From contig JAQVXD010000020.1 in NCBI GenBank assembly GCA_028709385.1, positions 1-45,198 on the forward strand: a DNA stretch of 45,198 bases, written 5' to 3'. Positions 18,901-26,148 of this stretch are shown here, in pieces. A program made the position numbers and the translations under genes. The stretch is from Fermentimonas sp. GTDB taxonomy: Bacteria; Bacteroidota; Bacteroidia; Bacteroidales; Dysgonomonadaceae. The notes below the pieces were generated by a model, which saw nothing but the letters and a program-made list of their open reading frames with translations, was not told where the DNA came from and searched no databases. Numbering within the stretch: position 1 is the stretch's first letter; the number at the start of each line of letters is the position of its first letter.

Positions 18901-19149
18901 AATGGTGATTTCTTAAGAATAAGAAATATTGCTTTGACATATGATCTTGATCAGAATTTGTTGAGAAGGTTGAAACATATACAGAACCTTACTATTGGTG
19001 TGAATGTTGAAAATGCATATGTATTTACTGAGTATCCTGGATTTGATCCTGAGATTGGCGCTTTCTCTACAGATACCGGACAGGGGATTGATTTCTATTC
19101 TTATCCTAGACCTACAACATTTTCGATGAATCTAAGAGTAACCTTCTAA
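15982..19149 (+). CDS. SusC/RagA family TonB-dependent outer-membrane transporter
   Basis: A 1055-residue outer-membrane importer of oligosaccharides, energised by TonB-ExbBD and capped by the adjacent SusD. A signal peptide (to about residue 25) leads to a carboxypeptidase-regulatory-like domain at about 58-130 (SGKIIDEFGEAIIGANVIEK), the SusC-type TonB box LDEVVVVGYG (134-143), the plug with LRIRGMGSINADSNPIYVLD and KDAAATSMYGAQGSNGVVLI, and a 22-strand barrel ending in a typical aromatic terminus (MNLRVTF). There is no N-terminal STN domain, so it is not an obvious sigma/anti-sigma signalling transporter. It is followed after 11 bases by susD. Confidence 0.96.
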   Translation: MNKIPIAMRMTLFLMFMLVFQLQANSSYSLNTKESMIILHSKEMSRKQITEAQQQSKQISGKIIDEFGEAIIGANVIEKGTSNGTVTDIDGNFSLRVADNAVIEISYIGYHDQEVSVAGRSSLQVTMIEDTKTLDEVVVVGYGTLTKSTLSSSVSSLKSEDLNDRTNAFNILEGLAGKVAGVSNISFSGKPGGGSSLRIRGMGSINADSNPIYVLDGVVGVDPQLINYANVESIDILKDAAATSMYGAQGSNGVVLITTKSGKSEVGSVTYNGKIGIGFLNRRMDVMNSEEFMEMQKRAYAYSGKTMPHLINPMENLFFYSKDSSGNFERDSYGNLIASPKYDTDWQDAITQNAITNDHTLSFSSGNEKTTLYASLAYQDFEGLVKDTYSKRLSGVVNVSSNIKEWLNLQAVVTAGSHKRNDMEGGFGQGPIRNMVEMPPIVPIKYEDGTWGRKNDYPLGEAAENPILLLRDQKKIYDENFSIANLILTFKLSDQLSFTAKGDMQTVNARSISYAKAGLLDVSENNNGYADIGNSVRKRWSNEDYFTYNNNFFDGQLYSQFVLGASWYYYRTESSSSGSENYFDDFFEYFNLGAGTVYHKPTSGMAENSMNSFYFRTNQTFKEKYILGFTFRADGASNFGTNNKYGFFPSASIAWRMSEEDFFESLRYVVNNSKLRLSYGAVGNASIPNYRTISSYNNNSTIFNNTLQPYVVLGNLGNQDLKWESSKQFNLGLDLGFFNNKLELIADFYHKSTQDLLFSKQVPVLTGYSSTWTNLGEIVNKGLELTLSTRNIVERNFSWFTDFVFSTNKLVVKDIGGETIETGNNTIAREGEEWATFSVYNRLGTWGLDEVAEAAVYNKKPGDIKYQDVDGDGVINDNDRVIMGNGLPKGDMNLVNTFTFKGLSLMVDLNYRYGAKIMGISHAMMENRQIYGNSVKSVLDAWTPENQNSMIAAVRLPSDINFGENEKDSRMLHNGDFLRIRNIALTYDLDQNLLRRLKHIQNLTIGVNVENAYVFTEYPGFDPEIGAFSTDTGQGIDFYSYPRPTTFSMNLRVTF

Positions 19150-19160
19150 ATTATAAAACA

Positions 19161-20684
19161 ATGAAAAAATTTATATTATATACAAGTTTAATAGTATCTC
19201 TGGTTGTTATCCTTTCCTCGTGTAATGACTTTCTTGAGGAGGAGCCGAAAACATTTTTATCTCCGGACTTCTATTTTACATCGGAGGCTCAATTGGTAGC
19301 TGCGGTGAATGGTGTCTATACTTATCTTGACGATATATTTATTTCTCAGATTGAGATTGGTTCACAAACGTATTTGTTTCTTGAACTACTTTCGGGTTAT
19401 GCCGACAGGCCATATTCAGGTAGTTGGATTGGACTTAGTCAGGCAATAAGCCTGGATGTGAAGGAGGACAATTCCTACCTGCAGATCTACTGGCAATCGC
19501 ACTATACAGCAATTGAGAACTGCAATAGTATTTTAGAGAATTTTGATAAGATGACACCTGAAATTATATCTGAAAGTAAGAAAAACATGCTTTTCGGAGA
19601 GGTATATTTTTTACGTGCTTTTAACTATTTTAATCAGGTTAGGATGTTTGGCGAGATACCTTTGAAGGTTACAAGCACAAAGAGTCTTTCTGATGTTGTA
19701 TCGGAGCTCTCATCTATTGATGCCGTCTATGCTCAGATAGAGAGCGATCTGCTTAAAGCAGACTCACTAATGGTCAACGGACCTTGGGCAAGTGGCGAAG
19801 GTAGAGTAGCAAGAGGTGCCGTGAAATCACTTTTGGCAAAAGTTTACCTTACAATGGCAGGATACCCTCTTCAGAAAGGTAATGAATACAATCAGAAAGC
19901 CTATGATCAGGCAAAAGCTGTAGTTCAGAGCAAGCAGTTTTATCTGTTTGATAATTATGCTGACCTGAGGGAACCTTCTAATGAGAATTCGGGAGAATAT
20001 ATTTTTATGATACAGCGTGAGAGCCAATATGCTGGATCGCCAACTCACTTTAACACATTACCATATCCGGGACCAGCGACACCAATTTCAGCAATTGGCT
20101 CAATGGGAGGGGGAATGGGTCCTGCGTTGTCTTTTTATGGTTCATATCCAGAAGGCGACTTGAGACTTGAAGAGAAAGCATATTACTATACAAAGCATGA
20201 GACACTTGATAATCCTGATGTAATTGTTGAATTTGGACGCCCTTACATCTATAAGTTCTGGGATCAGGCGGCAGCTGAGACAGGTAACTCAGGAAGAAAC
20301 TACTCACTGATAAGATATGCTGATGTATTGCTGGTACTTGCAGAAGCAAAGGCTCGCTTAGATGGCGGAACAACAAGTGATGCGGCTGCCATTGATGCAT
20401 ACTATGAAGTAAGAAGCAGAGCATTACCTGATGAGGGAAAGCCTGCCAGTATCTCGGTAGATAATATTCTTAAAGAACGTTATTGGGAACTTTGTTTTGA
20501 AGGTCAGACTTGGTATGATTTAATCAGAACCAGGAAGGCATTTAATGTGACTACCGGAAACATTGTTGACATGGTGGGTTACAATGCTCCCGGCCACCCC
20601 GAGGGACGTCCTTTTAAAGAAAGTGATCTCTTATTCCCGTATCCGTTAAGGGAGAAACGATTGAATCCTAATCTTACACGCTAA
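19161..20684 (+). CDS. SusD/RagB family glycan-binding lipoprotein
   Basis: A 507-residue surface lipoprotein (Cys21 in VVILSSCNDFLEEEP, the acidic run fitting a surface-export signal) that closes over the SusC barrel and captures glycan. The SusD hallmarks are present: a start of the type 'FLEEEPKTFLSPDFYFTSEA', TPR-like helices (EVYFLRAFNYFNQVRMFGEI is the classic 'E..FLRA..Y..L...FG..P' motif), and SLIRYADVLLVLAEAKARLD near the C-terminus, ending LLFPYPLREKRLNPNLTR. It sits in the canonical position after susC. Confidence 0.96.
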   Translation: MKKFILYTSLIVSLVVILSSCNDFLEEEPKTFLSPDFYFTSEAQLVAAVNGVYTYLDDIFISQIEIGSQTYLFLELLSGYADRPYSGSWIGLSQAISLDVKEDNSYLQIYWQSHYTAIENCNSILENFDKMTPEIISESKKNMLFGEVYFLRAFNYFNQVRMFGEIPLKVTSTKSLSDVVSELSSIDAVYAQIESDLLKADSLMVNGPWASGEGRVARGAVKSLLAKVYLTMAGYPLQKGNEYNQKAYDQAKAVVQSKQFYLFDNYADLREPSNENSGEYIFMIQRESQYAGSPTHFNTLPYPGPATPISAIGSMGGGMGPALSFYGSYPEGDLRLEEKAYYYTKHETLDNPDVIVEFGRPYIYKFWDQAAAETGNSGRNYSLIRYADVLLVLAEAKARLDGGTTSDAAAIDAYYEVRSRALPDEGKPASISVDNILKERYWELCFEGQTWYDLIRTRKAFNVTTGNIVDMVGYNAPGHPEGRPFKESDLLFPYPLREKRLNPNLTR

Positions 20685-20696
20685 TTAATGAGTTAA

Positions 20697-22079
20697 ATGA
20701 AAATCAAAGTATTACATATGTTATTCATTGGTATATTAATGTCAATATTCTTAGGGTGTGGGGAAAAAGATAACGGCATAAGGCCTAATCCGTTTGAGGA
20801 TGGTGATACGCCCGGAAAACTAATGAATGTTGAATATACATCTAACGCAGATACAGTATTCCTTAATTGGGAGTTATTGACTGATAAAGTTGATTTTGAT
20901 AATTATCAGATTACAAGCAGCAAAACAGACAAAGTGGTTGTTGTAGCCAAAGATAAAAAAGGAGGTTACATAACCCGTGTTCCTTATAATGAGCTTGTCG
21001 ACATCAACATATCGTTTATCAAGAGTGGTAAGGAAGTTGAGAAAGTGACCAAAAATGTGACAATTGACGGACTTGACAAAACATTTGCTGCTTTGCTGAT
21101 TCCCGATCGGGGAAGCGTTACTGGGGGTGATGGTACATACTCTATTGCTTTACCTGATGGTAGAAGTATATTTATGATGGGTGATTCATTTATCGGGCCG
21201 GTTACAAACGGTGAGAGATCGATGTCGGACCATATGTTCAGGAATACTTATATTGTTTACGATGATGGTAAAGTTTCTGCCATATATGGTACAAATGGAG
21301 ATAAGTCTTCAGCTGCTGTGCCTCCCGGTGTTACAGATGAACATCAAAAATGGTATTGGCCAGGACATGGATTTGTTAAGAACAATAAATTGTATATTTT
21401 CCAGACACTAATGTTTCAGGGTGCTGAAGGTATGTGGGGATTCATGTATGAGACAACCGATATTCTAGAGTATAGCCTGCCTGAAATTGAGTTGCTGAGT
21501 ACTACAACTATTCCTTTTAAAGGTTCAACAGACATTCATTATGGTATGGCTGCCCTTGAGGATGGCGATTATATCTATGTATATGCTCAGGAGGATGTTG
21601 AAAACAGTTTTGAACCTATATCGGATGCATTGGTTGCACGCACTACAATTGAAGATCTTTACACAAATTGGGAGTATTTTGATGGTACCAACTGGAGTCA
21701 AAACTCTGTTGATGGAGTGAAGATGGCTGGTCTTTCCAGCATTGCTATTTCATCTCAGTTCAACGTGTTTAAGCTTGAGGACAAATATGTGTTGTTATCT
21801 CAGCACAAACGTTTTAATTCAGGTGAGATTTATACATTCATTGCGGATAATCCACAGGGTCCATGGTATAACAGACAGTTGGTGTATAAGATACCTAAAC
21901 ATGAAAACCCTAAGGTGTTTACATATAACGCCATGGCTCATCCGCAATTTACTAAAGATGGGATGATTTTGATATGTTATAACATTAATAACGAGGATTT
22001 TGCGGATCAACACAGAGATGTATCTACTTATCGGCCCAAGTTTATGTGGATTGATATAAATAAGATATTGGGTAAATAA
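20697..22079 (+). CDS. Lipoprotein with Fn3-like and DUF5005/DUF4185-like propeller domain (copy 1)
   Basis: A 460-residue lipoprotein (Cys21 in MSIFLGCGEK). Residues about 38-122 look like a fibronectin-III/Ig-like module (KLMNVEYTSNADTVFLNWEL). Residues about 125-460 form a beta-propeller-like domain with SVTGGDGTYSI, MMGDSFIGPV, YWPGHGFVKNNKLYIF, FIADNPQGPWYNR and TYNAMAHPQF motifs. This pattern recalls DUF5005 and, more distantly, DUF4185, some members of which are endo-D-arabinanases (GH183). The paired Asp in GGDG and GDSF are conserved in copy 2 at 28522-29652 and are candidate active-site acids. It occupies the slot after susD where surface glycan-binding proteins or endo-acting enzymes usually lie. 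Exact function is unknown. Confidence 0.65.
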   Translation: MKIKVLHMLFIGILMSIFLGCGEKDNGIRPNPFEDGDTPGKLMNVEYTSNADTVFLNWELLTDKVDFDNYQITSSKTDKVVVVAKDKKGGYITRVPYNELVDINISFIKSGKEVEKVTKNVTIDGLDKTFAALLIPDRGSVTGGDGTYSIALPDGRSIFMMGDSFIGPVTNGERSMSDHMFRNTYIVYDDGKVSAIYGTNGDKSSAAVPPGVTDEHQKWYWPGHGFVKNNKLYIFQTLMFQGAEGMWGFMYETTDILEYSLPEIELLSTTTIPFKGSTDIHYGMAALEDGDYIYVYAQEDVENSFEPISDALVARTTIEDLYTNWEYFDGTNWSQNSVDGVKMAGLSSIAISSQFNVFKLEDKYVLLSQHKRFNSGEIYTFIADNPQGPWYNRQLVYKIPKHENPKVFTYNAMAHPQFTKDGMILICYNINNEDFADQHRDVSTYRPKFMWIDINKILGK

Positions 22080-22098
22080 CTAATATAAAATAATAAAT

Positions 22099-22572
22099 AT
22101 GAAATTATATAGATTCTTAATTATGATGATTATTGCATCTGTCGCACTAACAGGATGCAAGGATAACACATCGAATCAGATGTCGGATGAGTTTAAAACA
22201 GATTATGACATAGAATATGGTATTAGACAGGTACTACAATATGACCCTATGAACATAAGTGGGATTAATCTTGCAAACAAGGTGGATTTCTTCAAGACTT
22301 TAAGATTTACACTTCAGTATAGAGGAGGTAAACTTTCTAAAGTAATTTATTCTAATGGCGACGTGCCTTTTTCTCCTTTTAACTTTGAAACTGAGTCAGA
22401 GTTTGAGGCTGAGTGTGAATTGGACTATAATGCAGCACCTAATGAATTGAGAATAAAAGGTACAGACAAAGTGATTGCTTACTATCAGAATGGTGAATTC
22501 ACTATGCCTTTTCAATTGGATTGTAGTTCAATTAATTACAAGTACACATTTACTAACATTTTAAATGACTAA
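22099..22572 (+). CDS. Small PUL lipoprotein of unknown function
   Basis: A 157-residue lipoprotein with Cys20 (SVALTGCKDN). The mature part is acidic and beta-rich, with FKTLRFTLQYRGGKLSKVIY and ECELDYNAAPNELRIKGTDK segments, consistent with a small Ig/beta-sandwich domain. I did not recognise a family with certainty. It may correspond to one of the small Bacteroidota PUL domains of unknown function (DUF5004-like) that travel with DUF4961-type proteins, but that is a guess. It lies 19 bases after the propeller lipoprotein and 2 bases before the next gene, so it is certainly in the operon and probably works at the surface with SusCD. Confidence 0.65.
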   Translation: MKLYRFLIMMIIASVALTGCKDNTSNQMSDEFKTDYDIEYGIRQVLQYDPMNISGINLANKVDFFKTLRFTLQYRGGKLSKVIYSNGDVPFSPFNFETESEFEAECELDYNAAPNELRIKGTDKVIAYYQNGEFTMPFQLDCSSINYKYTFTNILND

Positions 22573-22574
22573 TT

Positions 22575-23552
22575 ATGAAAAGCATGTATAAAAAGATTTT
22601 GGTATTACTTACTATACCTTTGATATTGTTGATGTGCATGACGATTGAGAATATTTTTCACCCCGAGAATCCGCAGGTTAACAGTGAAATCGAGATTGTG
22701 GTTGACTTGAAGCTGGTGGCTGAGAATGACAACAACACTAAAATGATTTTTGCTGTTTTGGCACCAAAGGCATGGAATATTGCAGAGAACTCTAATCTTA
22801 CATTTACCACTACCGGTTATACCAAAGGGGATGTTGTTAATGAGCCGCTAACGGTTGTGCCGGCATCTGATAATGAGCCTACTACTGCACTGCCATGGTC
22901 TTCTGCATTACAAAAAGAGATTGGGTTAATGGATAACCTGGGCCCGGTTGAATGGGTTGTGTTTGAATCTCAAACAACATTTATTATTACCGACGAGGAC
23001 GAGAAACTTATTACAGCAAAAGTGAATATCAAGTTGCAAACTGGTCCTGATAATATTAAACTGTTTATGGGATACTTCTTTACGGGTAAGGACAAGGGAC
23101 TACACTCCGAATACTACAAGGGGAATGCTAAGTCGAAAGTAATTACTGTATTGGGTGGTTCTAATCCGCTTATCGACTTCACTACTGCTCCTCTTACATC
23201 TACAGTACCAGCTACATTTGGCTTTGGTGACCTATTTGCAGTTAACTTTGAAACAAAGACGCAAGTTCTTGAAACTGAACTGCATGGGGCAAATAAGGTG
23301 TACATGCTTGGTAAGGTTATCTATGAAGATGGAACTGAATCGGAATTGATAGATATTACTAATGATAAAACTCTCATGACGAAGATTGGTAATACAACTT
23401 GGCAAAAGTACATTTATGTTGATGATTATTTTAATTTGCCTGCCGATGCCGAAATTGAATCTGTACATATATATTTTGCTAATGAGGATAAGAGTATTAT
23501 TGTGAAAGATACTTCAGGAGAAGATTTTATAGTAAAACAGAATTGCAATTAA
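22575..23552 (+). CDS. PUL lipoprotein, DUF4961-like
   Basis: A 325-residue exported protein with Cys21 in a lipoprotein-type signal (TIPLILLMCMTIENIFHPEN). The start (IFHPENPQVNSEIEIVVDLK) and the beta-sandwich-like body resemble DUF4961 proteins, found after susCD in Bacteroidota PULs; this call is from memory. No catalytic motif is seen. Strand-rich segments such as DGTESELIDITNDKTLMTKI and a C-terminal domain ending IYFANEDKSIIVKDTSGEDF suggest two or three Ig-like modules. A role as an accessory surface glycan-binding protein (SusE/F-like by position) is inferred. Confidence 0.6.
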   Translation: MKSMYKKILVLLTIPLILLMCMTIENIFHPENPQVNSEIEIVVDLKLVAENDNNTKMIFAVLAPKAWNIAENSNLTFTTTGYTKGDVVNEPLTVVPASDNEPTTALPWSSALQKEIGLMDNLGPVEWVVFESQTTFIITDEDEKLITAKVNIKLQTGPDNIKLFMGYFFTGKDKGLHSEYYKGNAKSKVITVLGGSNPLIDFTTAPLTSTVPATFGFGDLFAVNFETKTQVLETELHGANKVYMLGKVIYEDGTESELIDITNDKTLMTKIGNTTWQKYIYVDDYFNLPADAEIESVHIYFANEDKSIIVKDTSGEDFIVKQNCN

Positions 23553-23567
23553 TGTAACCCAATAATT

Positions 23568-26120
23568 ATGACGAAATTTAAGCTGAACTTTCACTACATT
23601 GTTTTATTTTGTCTTGTTTTAGTAAGCCTGCCAACTATGTCTCAACGCAAAGCATGGTTTAATGATGGTTATCATGGTGGTATTTATGGTCACTATCCTA
23701 TGTGGCAGGCCAAATTTATGGTTGATAACCTGAAAAAGTACCCGGAATGGGCAATAAATCTTGAGATTGAACCTGAGACATGGGACACGGTTAGTGTAAA
23801 GGACGCTGAGAATTTCAAAGCATTTCAGGAATATTTTGATAAGGAAGGGCGCTTTGGCCGGATTGAATTTGTTAATCCGGCCTGGGCTCAGCCTTATGCC
23901 TATAATATTTCAGGAGAGAGTTTAATAAGGCAGTTTTACTATGGAATTGCAAAGACAAAAGAGTATTTTCCGAATGTAACTTTCGACACCTATTCGGTAG
24001 AAGAGCCCTGTTTTACAAGCAGCCTGCCACAGATACTGAAGAATTTTGGATTTAAGTATGCAGTATTGAGAAATCCCAATACTTGTTGGGGTGGCTATAC
24101 AACAGCTTTTGGAAAAGATCTGGTTAACTGGATCGGTCCCGATGGTACATCTATGCTTGCGGTACCCAGATACGCTATTGAAGGCCTGTCGGAAGAATCA
24201 ACATGGCAAACGGATTCATGGACTAACTCCAATGAATTTATTACGGCTTGTTTTAATGATGGAATAAAATATCCTGTGGGTATGTGCTTTCAGGATGCAG
24301 GATGGGATGGCGGCCCCTGGAACAATGAGTATGAACCGACAGTATATACTACATGGACTAAGTATATAGAGATGGTTAAAGACAGGGTAGAGCATACCGA
24401 TTGGAAATTTACACAGGAAGATATTAAACCGGGACTTGTATGGGGTGCTCAGGTTTTACAAAAACTCGCACAGGAGATACGTGTGAGCGAGAATCGCATG
24501 GTTATGGCTGAGAAAATGGCTTCACTTGACTATCTTTACAACAATGTGGAGTGGCCTGAAGCTGATTTTGCTGAAGCATGGCGTACAATTATGCTGGCAC
24601 AGCATCATGATTGCTGGATTGTGCCTTATAACGGCAGACCGGGTTTCACTTGGGCAGACAATGTGACACGATGGACCAACTCATCTAACGAGATTGCAGA
24701 TGAGAAGATTGAGAGTCTTTTTGGTAATGTTTCGGGTTCTGAATATATACGTGTTTACAACACATTAGGATCTAAGCGTAATGAGCAGGTTGACCTGTTA
24801 TTACCTGATAATTTAAGAGGTATTGAAGTGACAGTTGTTGATTCAAAAGGTGAAAAAGTTCCGTCACAGGTAACTCAGGATGCAAACGGACAAAGCATTC
24901 TTCACTTTGAAGCTGTTGTTGCTGGAATGGGATACTCATCATATAAGCTGGTTAATAATAATACAAGAAAAGCAGACAATGCTGACAAACATAATTCGGA
25001 TTCTTTTCTCATAATTGATACCGACTACTATACAGCTGTTTTTGATCCTAAACAGGGTGGCGTAATAACCAGTTTGATTGACAAGATGAACGGCAAATTG
25101 GAACTGGTGAAAGATGGTAAGTATCTTAACAACCTTAAAGGATTCTTTTATCAGGAAGGTCGGTTTTTTGAAGGTCTGGAGAACAAGGCTAAGGTATCTG
25201 TAGTCGAAAATGGAGCACTTTTTACAAAGGTGAAGATTGAAAATGAGATTGCAGGCAACAACTACTGTCAGCTTGTAACATTTAACAAAAACAACCCAAG
25301 AATTGATTTTAAGTTGCATATCGACTGGAATGGCAGTCCCGGTATTGGAGAATATGACCACAGCAAAAACTACAGGGCAGAGGATCGCGAAAAAGCTTTT
25401 TATAATGATAAATATAAGTTGCACGTTGAGTTTCAATTTAATGAGGTTGGTGAAAGGTTGTTTAAGAATGCTCCGTTTGATGTGAATGAGAGTAAGCTCG
25501 ACAACACTCTATACTCCAGCTGGGACAAAATTAAGCATAATGTGATTCTCAATTGGGTGGATGTTACAAATGATGCGAATGATAAAGGTGTTGCACTATT
25601 CTCAGATCACACAACAAGCTATATTCAGCATGATAGCTTGCCATTGGGACTAACAGTGCAATATGTTGGCAAGGCACTTTGGGGACGTGATTATAAGATA
25701 CATGGACCAACTGAAATAAAATATGCTCTGTTACCGCATACCGGCGACTGGGAAAGTGCTTTGATTCAGAGGGCAAGCGACGAATGGAATGAGCCGTTGA
25801 TTGCTAAGTTTACAAACATGCCTGCCAATACACCGGGTTTAAATTTGCTTGAGGTTATGGATGAGAATCTTGAGATATCATCTTTGGTTGTAAAGGATGA
25901 TGCACTAATTGTAAGATTCTACAACACTTCGTCGGACAGTGCGCCACAGACAATCATATGGAACTGCGATGTTGATGGAATTGAGCAGGTTGATTTAAAT
26001 GGCAATAAAATTGCTGATGTAAGCTTTAGCGAAGCTTCAAACGGGCAAAAAACCGTGAAGCTGCAGATGCCTCAGTTCGGATTTCAGACATTAAGGCTGA
26101 AAGGTGTAAGAGTGTTTTAA
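23568..26120 (+). CDS. Divergent GH38-like alpha-mannosidase
   Basis: An 850-residue exported protein (signal peptide to about residue 25). The fold order matches GH38: an N-terminal catalytic alpha/beta domain (DGYHGGIYGHYPMWQ, AINLEIEPETWD, IRQFYYGIAKTKEYFP, EEPCFTSSLPQILKNFGFKY), a helical bundle with AQHHDCWIVPYNG (346-348 HHD), and C-terminal beta domains (YYTAVFDPKQGGVITSLIDK). GH38 enzymes are retaining, Zn-dependent alpha-mannosidases. The usual H-x-D metal motif reads HGG here (His36, Gly38), and the DPFGHS nucleophile segment reads EEPCFTSS (Glu145-146), so key residues differ. It may be a distinct subfamily with another metal geometry or specificity. The operon with GH92 genes supports a mannose-type substrate. 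Confidence 0.75.
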   Translation: MTKFKLNFHYIVLFCLVLVSLPTMSQRKAWFNDGYHGGIYGHYPMWQAKFMVDNLKKYPEWAINLEIEPETWDTVSVKDAENFKAFQEYFDKEGRFGRIEFVNPAWAQPYAYNISGESLIRQFYYGIAKTKEYFPNVTFDTYSVEEPCFTSSLPQILKNFGFKYAVLRNPNTCWGGYTTAFGKDLVNWIGPDGTSMLAVPRYAIEGLSEESTWQTDSWTNSNEFITACFNDGIKYPVGMCFQDAGWDGGPWNNEYEPTVYTTWTKYIEMVKDRVEHTDWKFTQEDIKPGLVWGAQVLQKLAQEIRVSENRMVMAEKMASLDYLYNNVEWPEADFAEAWRTIMLAQHHDCWIVPYNGRPGFTWADNVTRWTNSSNEIADEKIESLFGNVSGSEYIRVYNTLGSKRNEQVDLLLPDNLRGIEVTVVDSKGEKVPSQVTQDANGQSILHFEAVVAGMGYSSYKLVNNNTRKADNADKHNSDSFLIIDTDYYTAVFDPKQGGVITSLIDKMNGKLELVKDGKYLNNLKGFFYQEGRFFEGLENKAKVSVVENGALFTKVKIENEIAGNNYCQLVTFNKNNPRIDFKLHIDWNGSPGIGEYDHSKNYRAEDREKAFYNDKYKLHVEFQFNEVGERLFKNAPFDVNESKLDNTLYSSWDKIKHNVILNWVDVTNDANDKGVALFSDHTTSYIQHDSLPLGLTVQYVGKALWGRDYKIHGPTEIKYALLPHTGDWESALIQRASDEWNEPLIAKFTNMPANTPGLNLLEVMDENLEISSLVVKDDALIVRFYNTSSDSAPQTIIWNCDVDGIEQVDLNGNKIADVSFSEASNGQKTVKLQMPQFGFQTLRLKGVRVF

Positions 26121-26148
26121 GAACTAAGAACTAATTAATCATTAAATA

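Noticed and set aside
24939..25436. 165-residue minus-strand open frame
   Set aside because: It lies wholly opposite the GH38-like gene, has no recognisable domain and looks like a shadow frame.
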